From assembly GCF_000308615.1 (NCBI RefSeq), contig NZ_BAGB01000164.1:43914-107913 (forward strand): DNA of 64,000 nucleotides, read 5' to 3'. The notes under the pieces were generated by a model, which worked only from the letters and a program-made list of their open reading frames with translations, did no database searches and was not told the DNA's origin. The position numbers and the translations under genes are program-made. Positions 44,290 to 53,276 of the stretch are shown here, in pieces (within the stretch, counting starts at the first letter, position 1; each line of letters starts with the position of its first letter). The DNA is from Nocardia jiangxiensis NBRC 101359 (lineage in GTDB: Bacteria; Actinomycetota; Actinomycetes; Mycobacteriales; Mycobacteriaceae).

Positions 44290-45054
44290 TCAGGAGCCAG
44301 TCGGCTCCACTAGCGCCCACTGGACCGAGCGACCAGCGATATCTCGGCGCGCCGCATTCGCCCGTTTCTCATCGCTCGCGAGACGCACGGCCATAGCAGT
44401 TTGGGTAGCGTCCGGATCATGCTCCGCAAGAGCGTCGTAGACCGCCTGATCTTCACGCGCCATCGCGGCCCTTTGCGTACGCGTGAAACGATCGGGATCG
44501 GCACCTCGGTCCGCATCCTCGGCCACCGATCCGACAGCGCTGTTCAGCAGCTCGAGCACCGGGCTTTCGGACGCATTCGAGATCAGCTTGTCGAAGCGCT
44601 GCCGCTCAGCCCGAAAGACCGCAGGCTCGTCCAAGTAGGCATGCATGCGGTCCAGGCATTCTCGCAGAGCGGCAAGCGTCGGGGGGGTGATCCTTTCCGC
44701 AGCGCGGCGCGCGAGTCGCGGCACGAGAATCCGGCGGGCGGCGAAAACTTCCGAAAAGTTCACACCCTCGAATTGCAGCAACAGAGTGAGGGCCTCGCCC
44801 AAATCCGTCGGCCGTGGCCGACGGACGACCGGCCCGCCGTCTCGGCCCGAGCGGATACTCACGACTCCTCTGGTCTCCAGAAGGCGCAGCGCCTCGCGCA
44901 GGGTGCTGCGCCCGACCTGATACTCCTCGACCATCTCCTTCTCATGCGGCAGTCGAGTGCCCTCGGGCAGGTTCTCGGCGACGATACGACGGGTGATCTC
45001 ACGCGCGACGATGTCGGACTGCTTCAACGCCCGGCGGGCTGGACCGTGCACCAT
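44290..45054 (-). CDS. GntR family regulator with altered FCD metal site
   Basis: A 254-residue paralogue of the protein at 43513. The DNA-binding region (VGRSTLREALRLLETRG) is almost unchanged. In the FCD domain the three His ligands are lost: QRFDKLIS replaces RFHKLIA, REDQAV replaces WHEKL, and AVRLAS replaces GHLED. It may therefore bind the same DNA without the normal metal-dependent effector response. The start at 45054 is the last ATG before the conserved region and lacks a strong ribosome binding site. Confidence 0.9.
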   Translation of the reverse strand: MVHGPARRALKQSDIVAREITRRIVAENLPEGTRLPHEKEMVEEYQVGRSTLREALRLLETRGVVSIRSGRDGGPVVRRPRPTDLGEALTLLLQFEGVNFSEVFAARRILVPRLARRAAERITPPTLAALRECLDRMHAYLDEPAVFRAERQRFDKLISNASESPVLELLNSAVGSVAEDADRGADPDRFTRTQRAAMAREDQAVYDALAEHDPDATQTAMAVRLASDEKRANAARRDIAGRSVQWALVEPTGS

Positions 45055-45144
45055 ACCGACATCCTGCCACTGCGCGGACGACGGGATGGGAACCGGTCGG
45101 TGCCACATACTCCGCCGGGCTGAAGCCGCGAACCCGTACTCTGC

Positions 45145-46293
45145 TCAGCCGGTGCCCAGAATGTCGGACGAATGCTCACCCAAATTCGGCGCGGGCCGTA
45201 GTGGGCCAGCCGGCCGCCCGTCGAACAGATAGGGCGAGCGCACGCGACGCACGGCGCCCTCGGTGGGGTGGTCTTCCACCGGTAACGCACCCGTGGCCGC
45301 CAAGTGCGGATCCGCGATCAGATCGTCGAATGTCTGTACCCGTCCGGCGGGGACGTCGAGCTTCTCGAACACATCGAGCCATTCATCGGTCCCGCCGCCC
45401 TCGAGCACGCCGGCGAGGAACCCGTACACCTCGTCGATGTGCACCGACCGTCCCGAAATCGTCGCGTACTTCGGATCGGATACGAGATCGTCCCGGCCGA
45501 GCCAAGACAGGAAGCTCCGCCAGTGCCGGTCGGTGTAGAGCATGACGCCGACGTAGCCGTCGGCCGTCCGGAACGGTCGACGAGAAGGCGACATGGTCCG
45601 CGGATACAGCGGCGGCCCCTCCGCCGGCTCGAAGGTAAGGCCACCAAGTTGTTCCACCATGGTGTAGGCCACCATCGTCTCGAACATCGGAATCCGCACC
45701 GACCGGGTCAGGTTCCCGCGTGCTCGACCGAGCAGCGCCGCGCACACGCCCAGTGCCGCATACAGCCCGGCGGTCTTGTCCGCGACGGCAGCACGCACGT
45801 ATTCGGGAACTTCTCCCCTCCCCTGCACCCATGCCATTCCGGAAAGCGATTGTGTGGTGTCGTCGTAGGCGGGACGGCTCTCGTACGGCCCGGGCCCGAA
45901 TCCGACGATCTCACACAGCAACGCCTCCGAGCCGGCGTCGGCGAGCCCGTCCTCGGTAAGTCCGAGTCGCGCAGCCGCGGCCGGGCGCATGTTGTGCACG
46001 ACCGCGTCGTATCCGGGCAAAAGCGCGTTAAGCCGACGCCGGTCCTCATCCAGTTTCAGATCGAGGACAGCGCTGCGCTTGCCGACGTTCAGTCCAAGGA
46101 AGATGGGGGTCATCCCGTCGTGCCGACCGGACATCAGCGAGCGGGTGATGTCTCCGGTCGGTGGCTCGATCTTGTCCACGACGGCGCCGAGTTGCGCGAG
46201 CAGCATCGTGCAGTACGGGCCGGACATCGTGCCGGTCAGGTCGAGGACACGCACGCCGTCCAGCGGCAACCGAGGATTCTCGTTCGCGGCCAC
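45145..46293 (-). CDS. CaiB/BaiF (family III) CoA transferase
   Basis: A 382-residue enzyme. GVRVLDLTGTMSGPYCTMLLAQLGA near 13 is the family start, AVADKTAGLY near 167 holds the catalytic Asp, and PFRTADGYVGVMLYTDRHW near 236 is a conserved loop. It would move CoA from one acid to another, activating a ring-cleavage product or substrate acid. The dioxygenase gene lies 2 nt upstream. A decayed copy lies at 59582, again beside a dioxygenase gene. Confidence 0.92.
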   Translation of the reverse strand: MAANENPRLPLDGVRVLDLTGTMSGPYCTMLLAQLGAVVDKIEPPTGDITRSLMSGRHDGMTPIFLGLNVGKRSAVLDLKLDEDRRRLNALLPGYDAVVHNMRPAAAARLGLTEDGLADAGSEALLCEIVGFGPGPYESRPAYDDTTQSLSGMAWVQGRGEVPEYVRAAVADKTAGLYAALGVCAALLGRARGNLTRSVRIPMFETMVAYTMVEQLGGLTFEPAEGPPLYPRTMSPSRRPFRTADGYVGVMLYTDRHWRSFLSWLGRDDLVSDPKYATISGRSVHIDEVYGFLAGVLEGGGTDEWLDVFEKLDVPAGRVQTFDDLIADPHLAATGALPVEDHPTEGAVRRVRSPYLFDGRPAGPLRPAPNLGEHSSDILGTG

Positions 46294-46295
46294 CG

Positions 46296-47174
46296 TCAGA
46301 ACCCCGCAGGCGGCTGCCAGGTGTCCTTCGCCTGCAGCGTGCGAGGGAAGGTACCGGCGACATGATCGGGCTCGACGATCGCATGACCGTGGCAGAACTC
46401 GATGCCCAGCCCCTTGGGCAGGCCCTCGAAATAGAAGCCGATCGACCCGGACGGCGCGTGCTTGAGCAGATCGTCCCGTAGCTCGTAGCCGGCCGCCTGC
46501 ACGATCGCCCGAGCCCGCATGACGTCGTCGAACGTATCGGTCTGGAAGCAGAGGTGATCGACCTTCGGCTGGCCGGGCCTGTCCTGCAGCACCAGCGAGT
46601 GGTGTGCCCGGTCGGTCGCGTGCAGGAACGCCGAGGTGTTCTCGATCCAGTCCGATTCCCGCAAACCGAGGGTGTTCAGGTAGAAGTCCAGCGACTTGCT
46701 CATGTCACTCACCGACACCGCAGTGTGCAGTACCCGCTCGAGTTTGACCCACTTCGGAGCGCCCGGTCCCGGAATCTTGATCATTCCGCGGAACAGCTCG
46801 ATTCCGAAGCCGTCCGGATCGCGCAGCCGCAGCAGCTGCTCCACCCGGTTCTCGGTGACCGCATCGCTCCGCTCGAACGGAATGCCTCGCTCGGCGAGGA
46901 ACATCTCCGCCTCCTCGAAGGTCACCGCAGGGTCCAGCTCGAAGCCCATGGTCCGCAAGCCCGTCGCGACACCTTCGTCGGAGCGGAGCACTACCCAGTG
47001 GTGGTCGCCCGCACTGCCGAGGAAGACAGCGTCGTCGCGCCGCTCGTTGAGCTGAAGTTGCACCTGGGCAGTGAACATGTCCGCGGCGACGTCCAGATCC
47101 TCCACTTGGAGAACGACGTAGCCCAGGCGCCGCGCCAAGCGGATACCTTCGCGGACCTCGATGGAATTCGACAT
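46296..47174 (-). CDS. Type I extradiol ring-cleavage dioxygenase
   Basis: A 292-residue two-domain VOC enzyme. The C-terminal domain has all expected active-site positions: His150 (VLHTAV), His191-192 (AHHSLV), His207 (VDHLCF), His239, Tyr248 and Glu259 (GIEFCHG). By comparison with 2,3-dihydroxybiphenyl dioxygenase, His150, His207 and Glu259 bind Fe(II). It should cleave a catechol next to the hydroxyls. The start at 47174 is chosen; an ATG at 47189 is possible. A paralogue is at 59725. It is coupled to the CoA transferase. Confidence 0.87.
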   Translation of the reverse strand: MSNSIEVREGIRLARRLGYVVLQVEDLDVAADMFTAQVQLQLNERRDDAVFLGSAGDHHWVVLRSDEGVATGLRTMGFELDPAVTFEEAEMFLAERGIPFERSDAVTENRVEQLLRLRDPDGFGIELFRGMIKIPGPGAPKWVKLERVLHTAVSVSDMSKSLDFYLNTLGLRESDWIENTSAFLHATDRAHHSLVLQDRPGQPKVDHLCFQTDTFDDVMRARAIVQAAGYELRDDLLKHAPSGSIGFYFEGLPKGLGIEFCHGHAIVEPDHVAGTFPRTLQAKDTWQPPAGF

Positions 47175-47205
47175 GTACAGAGTCCCCATTTCGTACCGTG
47201 ACCAG

Positions 47206-48171
47206 TCAGATGAAGTAAGAGTCGAGCGGCAGGTCGTCCCACAGGAGCCCCTGCTCGGTCATGTACCGCAGCAGTGTCGTCAGCGTGGGCAGATTCGCTT
47301 CGATGCCATAAGGCCATGGGTCGGGCCCCATCACCGCCGTCTGTTCTTCGACAGCGGACAGCAGCCACGGCAGGGTCACATACGAGACACTCGTCGACCA
47401 CAGTCGCTCCTGCGCGATCCGCTTCGCACGCTCGAGCGCCTCCAGGATCCGCGGGACGTCATCCGGCCGCGATTCGACGAATTCCCGCCTCAGCACGAAG
47501 ACATGCATGATCGGGAACACGCCGGTCCGCCCGTAGTACTCCCGTTCGACCGCTGCATGGTCGGGAAACAGGCGCCGGACCCCGGCGGGCAGCGGAGCCA
47601 CCCCCGCGCCGATCATCGCGTCGACAGCTCCCGTGCGCACCTGCTCCATCAGCGGGACGGAACGATCAGCGGCCGAGATCGAGAGGCCACTCGGATAGCG
47701 AACGAGATCGTCGTCCAGCGAAGCCGGGTCACGGCCGGTGAACCAACGGATGTCGGTAGCCTCGAGCCCGGCCTCGTCAGCGAAGATCCCGCGCATCCAC
47801 ACCGCCATGGTCATGCCATACTCGGCCAGCCCTATGCTGCGTCCGGCAAGATCCGCGGCCGTGTGCAGGCCGGAGTCTTCACGCACGAAGATATTGCCGT
47901 GCCGAAATGTCCGCGAGACCCATACCGGCAGGGCAACCAGGTCGCTGCGCTCCTTCAGCCGGGATCGGCGGGTCATGTAGAACGAGATGGACATTTCGCC
48001 ACCGTCGAATCCGCCGGAACTCGGCCCTCGAGACAACGCCGTGAAGGCCGCCTTCGGCCCGGGAAGTATCTCGGGAGCGAGTTCCAACCCCATCTCACGG
48101 CCCACATCGGCCAGCGATGCCACCCGGTCGTAGTTGCCACCGAAAGCGAGCCTGATCGGTTGAGGCGACAT
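47206..48171 (-). CDS. 4,5-Dihydroxyphthalate-decarboxylase-like protein
   Basis: A 321-residue protein with a two-lobed periplasmic-binding fold but no signal peptide. PVWVSRTFRHGNIFVRED near 94 and AGRSIGLAEYGMTMAVWMRG near 120 match the family of 4,5-dihydroxyphthalate decarboxylase. FPIMHVFVLRREFVE near 226 is also typical. The ATG at 48171 follows AAAGG. It starts the operon with the extradiol dioxygenase and CoA transferase, so decarboxylation before ring cleavage is a reasonable guess. Confidence 0.82.
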   Translation of the reverse strand: MSPQPIRLAFGGNYDRVASLADVGREMGLELAPEILPGPKAAFTALSRGPSSGGFDGGEMSISFYMTRRSRLKERSDLVALPVWVSRTFRHGNIFVREDSGLHTAADLAGRSIGLAEYGMTMAVWMRGIFADEAGLEATDIRWFTGRDPASLDDDLVRYPSGLSISAADRSVPLMEQVRTGAVDAMIGAGVAPLPAGVRRLFPDHAAVEREYYGRTGVFPIMHVFVLRREFVESRPDDVPRILEALERAKRIAQERLWSTSVSYVTLPWLLSAVEEQTAVMGPDPWPYGIEANLPTLTTLLRYMTEQGLLWDDLPLDSYFI

Positions 48172-48197
48172 CAATCAACCTTTCACCGAAACTCTAG

Positions 48198-48356
48198 ATA
48201 ACATGAACATATTATACGCTCGATTCATCTTCCTCGGCAAGCGGGACGCGCGGCGCTGTCGTCCACCGGGAACCAGGCAGCTACCACAAGGGCGAGAACG
48301 AACACCTCTCGCCCCGGCCGTCAACCAACAGAAACCATGACTATATTTTAAACTAC
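48198..48356. promoter_or_regulatory. Two AT-rich elements before the decarboxylase-dioxygenase operon
   Basis: TAACATGAACATATTATACG (48198-48217) lies 30 bp upstream of the operon, and ACCATGACTATATTTTAAAC (48334-48353) carries a TGACTAT core about 170 bp upstream. No gene lies in this 280-bp gap. Confidence 0.5.
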
Positions 48357-48453
48357 GCACGAAGCATCGACTGCCACACATTCGGCCGATCCAACACCTC
48401 CACCGCCGGCGCATCACCGCACTGCCGCGCCAGGAGTACTGCGATCACATCAG

Positions 48454-49284
48454 CTACTGCGGCTCTGGCAGGTCCTCGATCAAGCGGTCCACTCGCGCAC
48501 GGACAGGGGCGGCACTGTCGTTGTTCGGCAGGATGTGCAGACGGCGCGCTTCGACGCCCGCAAGCGCGATCTCCGCAACGTCGGCCGGCGTGAGCACAGA
48601 ACCCCAAGCAGCTCGGAGACTGGCGCGCTCCGCACTCACATCGGAGGTGGCCTCGACCGTCTCGACTCCCACCGGACGGTTCATTGCCGACGTCTCTTTC
48701 AAGGATGTCTCGACCAGCCCTGGACACAGGACACTGGCACCGAGAGCGGGGCAGGCAGCGCGAAGTTCCTGATCCAACGTTTCGGTCATACCGACGACGG
48801 CATGCTTGGTAGCGTTGTACGGCCCCAGCCCCGGAAGTGGAATCAGACCGCCGATGGATGCCGTATTCAGGAAGTAACCGAACCCCTGTTCGATCATGAT
48901 CGGCGCGAACGCCCGCACGCCGTGAATCAGCCCATACAGATGCACGCCGACCAACCAGTTCCACGTCGGCAGATCCTGCTCCCAGATGGGCGCCGCCTTC
49001 CCATTCACTCCAGCGTTGTTGCAGACGAGATCCACCCGGCCGAACCTTGCCACGGTGACCTCCGCCAATTTCTGGACCGAGCTTGCGTCACTGACATCGA
49101 CCTCGACCGGGAGTACCTCGATCCCCGGCCGGACGAGCCGCTCGACGACTCGGTCGATGGCATCGCGGCGACGATCAGCGATCACGACGTTGACGCCACG
49201 CGCGGCGAGCGCAGCAGCCAAGCCGTAGCCGATCCCACTGGCGCCGCCGGTGACGACACCTACCTGCCCTGCACATATCTTCAC
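48454..49284 (-). CDS. SDR family oxidoreductase
   Basis: A 276-residue SDR. TGGASGIG near 10, NNAG near 88 and YNATK near 157 are present, with an extended C-terminus as in 3-oxoacyl or long-chain SDRs. The GTG start at 49284 follows GAGGT; the 29 upstream residues of the open frame are not SDR-like. It is divergent from the MFS gene. Confidence 0.88.
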   Translation of the reverse strand: MKICAGQVGVVTGGASGIGYGLAAALAARGVNVVIADRRRDAIDRVVERLVRPGIEVLPVEVDVSDASSVQKLAEVTVARFGRVDLVCNNAGVNGKAAPIWEQDLPTWNWLVGVHLYGLIHGVRAFAPIMIEQGFGYFLNTASIGGLIPLPGLGPYNATKHAVVGMTETLDQELRAACPALGASVLCPGLVETSLKETSAMNRPVGVETVEATSDVSAERASLRAAWGSVLTPADVAEIALAGVEARRLHILPNNDSAAPVRARVDRLIEDLPEPQ

Positions 49285-49547
49285 AGCTTGTACCTCACGC
49301 AGTCGCGAACTTCCCGAACGGTCAGTTCGACAGCCTCGGACCCCCTCCACCGTTTCAACCGCTGACACCACAAGGGGTTGCCCCTCGAAGCACGGAAAGA
49401 CCCCGACGTGCGCCAGGCGGACAGCAGCGGCGGCTACAGACGTTCATCGAACCGAGCGCGTCATGAGCCGTACCAACTCACCGCGACAACAGCCCAGCCG
49501 CTCACAACCACGGCGTTCCTACGCTATTCGAACCGTTGGTAGAAAAC

Positions 49548-49563
49548 CATGATTATAGTAACC
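49548..49563. promoter_or_regulatory. AT-rich element CATGATTATAGTAACC
   Basis: On the minus strand this reads TTACTATAATCA, a full core match. It faces the SDR gene. Confidence 0.6.
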
Positions 49564-49731
49564 CCGGCTGTCAAACTGGTCGCCGATTGCAACCTCGACC
49601 AAGAGAGGCGGTCGGACGCACTCGCGACATCCCGGTAACTCCAGCAAAGATGGCAGCAGCGCCGGAGAGTCGCAGGGGCACGGCGCCGAACCTTGCTCGA
49701 CACCAAGCCCTTGTCATCACCTCACAGAAAT

Positions 49732-49754
49732 GTAATCATAGTAATCAGGCTCAC
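49732..49754. promoter_or_regulatory. AT-rich element before the MFS gene
   Basis: The minus strand reads TTACTATGATTA, the same 12 bases as at 39515, and the flanks also match (TAATCAGGCTCAC versus TAAGCAGAATCAC). Confidence 0.65.
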
Positions 49755-50038
49755 ATGCATCGGGTGCTGCACATGTACCGGATGCACGGGCCGACCGCGG
49801 AGACCGACCCGTACGGATATGACGCACGGTATCGGCCGGGCAACGTCGCCCGTCGTCGAGCAGTGTGGCTCGATCTCCTACCGGACAACAGCGTGGCCGT
49901 ATCCGGAAAACCGTGCCAGGCCCACCTGGCCGGCTCAGAACCATGTAGCAGGAAACTCACACAGCGTCGGGTACGCCGGCCGGCAAGCGCCATCAGGGGC
50001 GCATCACACCATCCGCAGCCCACAGGAGGGTTCACCCG

Positions 50039-51334
50039 ATGAGTTCGCCCATGCCCCTAGCCGGCAAGCGCTGGATCGTCATCATCCCCGTAGTCATGGT
50101 GATGTACCTACTGGCGTACCTCGATCGCGGCAACGTCGCAATGATCCTCCCGTATGCCGGGCCGGAGCTGAAGTTGACCAGTTCGGCGAAGGGAATTGTG
50201 TCCGGCATCTTCTTCCTGGGGTATGTAGTGCTGCAGGTGCCGGTCGTACTCTTGGCACGACGCTGGGGAACCCGACCGGTCATCTCCGGACTCATCACCG
50301 GGTGGGCACTGTCCGCGGCAGCCTGCGGACTTGTGCAAAACGACATCCAGCTCTACGTGGCCAGGTTCATGCTGGGCGTCTTCGAAGGCGGCGTCCTGCC
50401 CATCGTGATAATGCTGCTGTCACGGTGGTTCGTCGAGTCCGAACGCGGCCGGGCCAACACACTGTTCCTCACCTGCGTACCGCTGTCATCCGTGCTGTCC
50501 TCACCCTTCACCGGCTGGCTCCTCACGATGATGCATTGGCGCACCATCTTCGTCATCGAGGGAATCATGCCGCTGGTCTGGCTGGTGCCGTGGCTCCTGC
50601 TGATCCGGGAGCAGCCGACGCGAGCCTGGTGGCTGCCCACCACCGATGGCACCAGGGTGCAACTGCTGATCGACGATGAGCAGCGGGTGAAGAAGTCGGC
50701 GGGCCGGACGAGCTATCGCGAGCTGCTGCGAAACCGCGTCGTCTGGCAACTGATCACCGTGATATTCCTGTGGTTCGCGGCTTCCTACGGCGTCGTCTTG
50801 TGGCTGCCCACCGTGATCAAGGCGATGTCGGCAGACAGCTCGGCGTTGCGTATCGGCATTCTCAGCGCCGCGCCGTACCTGGTGGCCTTGGTCGGAATGC
50901 TCGTCGTGATCCGCTTCAGCGACCGCGGCGCAGCGCGCGCCTGGGTTGCCATACCGCTGGCCACAGCGGGAATCGCACTGCTCGCAACCCAGGTCACCAG
51001 CGGTGTCCTCGTACATATGACGCTGCTCTGCGTCGTCGCTATCGGCAGCAACATGTCCATGGGGACGTTCATGGCCGTGCCGAGCGGAATGTTCCCGGAC
51101 GCATTTGCCGCACTCGCCCTTGCCTCGATGACCACGCTGGGCAGCGTCGGCGGGTTCATGGGGCCGTTCTTGTTCGGGTGGCTGACCGACCTGACTGGGT
51201 CATCGCTGTGGGGATTCATTGCTCTCGGCGTCTGCTTTCTCGGTGCCGCTGCCCTGGCCGCTTTCACGATCACAAGCGGTAAGCACGCTGCCGCCCCCAT
51301 TCCTGCAGCGAACTTCGCCGACGAGACGACGTAG
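50039..51334 (+). CDS. MFS transporter, anion:cation symporter (ACS) type
   Basis: A 431-residue, 12-helix transporter. It opens with IVIIPVVMVMYLLAYLDRGNV, the ACS-type first helix, and motif A-like sequence LARRWGTRPV follows helix 2. A polar loop near 205-230 divides the halves. Relatives take up phthalate, hydroxyphenylacetate or tartrate. Import of an aromatic or organic acid growth substrate is likely. The ATG follows GGAGGG. Confidence 0.9.
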   Translation: MSSPMPLAGKRWIVIIPVVMVMYLLAYLDRGNVAMILPYAGPELKLTSSAKGIVSGIFFLGYVVLQVPVVLLARRWGTRPVISGLITGWALSAAACGLVQNDIQLYVARFMLGVFEGGVLPIVIMLLSRWFVESERGRANTLFLTCVPLSSVLSSPFTGWLLTMMHWRTIFVIEGIMPLVWLVPWLLLIREQPTRAWWLPTTDGTRVQLLIDDEQRVKKSAGRTSYRELLRNRVVWQLITVIFLWFAASYGVVLWLPTVIKAMSADSSALRIGILSAAPYLVALVGMLVVIRFSDRGAARAWVAIPLATAGIALLATQVTSGVLVHMTLLCVVAIGSNMSMGTFMAVPSGMFPDAFAALALASMTTLGSVGGFMGPFLFGWLTDLTGSSLWGFIALGVCFLGAAALAAFTITSGKHAAAPIPAANFADETT

Positions 51335-51418
51335 CCGCGCTGCCCCTGATTCCGTCAACCCGGTGCCGGGAGCCGAATCATCCGGGGCAGCCACACCCCG
51401 TCGCCTGCGCGAGGGCCG

Positions 51419-51856
51419 TCAGTCCGAAGATATGGCATCACCGAGGCTGCGGAGCAGCACATAGAGCTGCTGAGCCCCCTCCGCACCGAGCGTGTCGTCG
51501 ACCCAGCGCTGGATCGCGACCGTCCGATCGAGAGTCTCCGCAAATTTCTGCCGCCCGGCCTCTGTGAGTGCACTCAACCGACGACGGCGATTTCCCGGGT
51601 CGATCGTCTTGGCGATCAGGCCGCGCCCCTCCAGCCGGTCCAGCAGTGGGGTCAGTGTGGATCGGTCGATCGACGCCAGCTCGCCCAGCGCCGACTGATC
51701 CATTTCCCCATGCTCACTGAGCGCATACAGCACGGCGTACTGCGGTGGAGTCAGGTCCGGCACATTCCGCTGCCAGATCGACGTGAAGGCCTGGGTCGCC
51801 CGCCGCAACTGGTGTGGTATTGCGGGCGAACCCGCCCTTGTCCTGGGTTCCATCAT
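51419..51856 (-). CDS. MarR family transcriptional regulator
   Basis: A 145-residue winged-helix protein. LTPPQYAVLYALSEHGEMDQ precedes the recognition helix (SIDRSTLTPLLDRLEGRG), and DPGNRRRRLSALTEAGR is the wing. It is divergent from the hydrolase-UbiX-UbiD operon, with a tandem 15-bp repeat between them, and probably controls that operon. Confidence 0.92.
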   Translation of the reverse strand: MMEPRTRAGSPAIPHQLRRATQAFTSIWQRNVPDLTPPQYAVLYALSEHGEMDQSALGELASIDRSTLTPLLDRLEGRGLIAKTIDPGNRRRRLSALTEAGRQKFAETLDRTVAIQRWVDDTLGAEGAQQLYVLLRSLGDAISSD

Positions 51857-51862
51857 CGGAGT

Positions 51863-51892
51863 ATATTCCGTGTACAGATATTCCGTGTACAG
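51863..51892. repeat. Two tandem copies of ATATTCCGTGTACAG
   Basis: Identical 15-bp units at 51863-51877 and 51878-51892, each with the palindrome TGTACA. They sit 7 bp upstream of the MarR start and 32 bp before the hydrolase start. They are probably a duplicated operator for the MarR protein. Confidence 0.75.
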
Positions 51893-51924
51893 ATAATTCA
51901 GATTCGGATGACTTCAGGGGAAAC

Positions 51925-52656
51925 ATGACCGAGATTGCGACGGTGATCCTGGTACACGGTGGCTGGCATGACGAAACCTGCTGGGATCCGTTGCGGGCCG
52001 AACTCGACCTTCGCGATATCCCGTCCGTCGCGGTCCGATTGCCGCTGATCAGGCTCGACACAGACGCGGCCGTAGTCCGCACCACCATCGAGGCACAGCG
52101 CGGTGATGTCATGGTGGTGGCTCACTCGTGGGGCGGCGGGCCGGTGACACTCGGCGCGTCCGGACTTGCTCGAGTGAAGCACCTCATCTACCTTGCGTCC
52201 TTCATGCTCGAGGCCGGTGTGCCCTCGATCCCATTGGCACAGCGGAGACGAGTTACCGCAGGCCAGGCGGCAAAGACAGCAGCCAATAACGACGAGATCG
52301 CAATGGACCCGTCGCGGGCGCGCACGACCTTGTATCACGACGTCGACAGCGAACTCGCCGATCGGATGATCGAGAGACTTCGTCCGATCGCTGTGAGTTG
52401 CAATCAGGAGATCGCTACACATCGGGTAGCCGCGTGGCGAACCGTCACCACTACTTACGCAGTGTGCCTGCAGGACAGGGCGATCGCGCCCGAGGACCAG
52501 CGCGCCATGGCGCGTAACGCACACGAGGCTGTCGAACTCGACACCGGGCACTCGCCGTTCTTGGCCCGCCCCGACCTTGTCGGTGACCTGATCGCCAACC
52601 GCTACCACCGCATTCAGCCAGGAATTGGCAACCCGATGCCGACAGTGAGGGAATGA
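51925..52656 (+). CDS. Alpha/beta hydrolase (salicylate-esterase/MES-like)
   Basis: A 243-residue hydrolase. VILVHGGWHDETCW near 8 is the oxyanion region, VVAHSWGG near 64 the nucleophile elbow, and DTGHSPFLARPD near 219 has the catalytic His. This pattern fits the esterase group related to plant methyl-ester hydrolases. CAGGGGAA precedes the ATG. It overlaps the UbiX-type gene by 4 nt. It may release a carboxylate that the UbiD enzyme then removes. Confidence 0.85.
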   Translation: MTEIATVILVHGGWHDETCWDPLRAELDLRDIPSVAVRLPLIRLDTDAAVVRTTIEAQRGDVMVVAHSWGGGPVTLGASGLARVKHLIYLASFMLEAGVPSIPLAQRRRVTAGQAAKTAANNDEIAMDPSRARTTLYHDVDSELADRMIERLRPIAVSCNQEIATHRVAAWRTVTTTYAVCLQDRAIAPEDQRAMARNAHEAVELDTGHSPFLARPDLVGDLIANRYHRIQPGIGNPMPTVRE

Positions 52657-53276
52657 GCATGCGACTTGTCGTGGGAATGACGGGCGCCACCGGCGCCGCT
52701 CTGGGCGTCTGCCTGCTGCGCGAGCTACGTCGGCATCCCGAAGTGGAGACCCATCTGGTACTCAGTCGCTGGGCACGCGCCACCATCGAGTTCGAGACCG
52801 ACATGTCCGCAAGGGAAGTCGCGGCGCTCGCAGACGCCAGCTATTCCCCGGACGACCAGGGGGCAGCGATTTCCTCCGGTTCGTTCCGGACCGACGGCAT
52901 GGTGATCATCCCGTGCAGCATGAAGACCCTCGGGGGCATCCGGGCCGGCTACGCCGAGGGGCTGGTGATCCGCGCAGCTGACGTAACGCTCAAGGAGCGC
53001 CGCAAGCTGGTGCTGGTGCCCCGAGAGACCCCGCTGTCCGAGATCCATCTGGAGAACATGCTCGCGTTGTCGCGGATGGGTGGGGTGATCGTGCCGCCGA
53101 TGCCCGCCTTCTACAACCACCCATCCGACATTCCGGAAATCGTCGACCACATGGTCGCCCGGGTGCTGGACCAGTTCGACATCGAAATGACCGGAGCTGA
53201 TCGCTGGTCAGGAATGCAACACGCCAATCGAGTTCGGTCGAGCGAGGAAGAACACAGGAAAGGACTACTGCGATGA
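52653..53276 (+). CDS. ubiX: UbiX-family flavin prenyltransferase
   Basis: A 207-residue enzyme making prenylated FMN. GMTGATGAALG near 8 binds FMN, PCSMKTLGGI near 89 and LVLVPRETPLSEIHLENM near 124 are family signatures. Its start overlaps the hydrolase stop and its end overlaps the UbiD start, both by 4 nt. It supplies the cofactor for the next gene product. Confidence 0.94.
   Translation: MSMRLVVGMTGATGAALGVCLLRELRRHPEVETHLVLSRWARATIEFETDMSAREVAALADASYSPDDQGAAISSGSFRTDGMVIIPCSMKTLGGIRAGYAEGLVIRAADVTLKERRKLVLVPRETPLSEIHLENMLALSRMGGVIVPPMPAFYNHPSDIPEIVDHMVARVLDQFDIEMTGADRWSGMQHANRVRSSEEEHRKGLLR

Larger units (their letters stand above)
49285..50038. other. Divergent intergenic region, about 750 bp
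   Basis: No convincing gene lies between the SDR and MFS starts. Two AT-rich elements, at 49548 and 49732, are the only notable features. The long leaders on both sides are unexplained. Confidence 0.55.
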
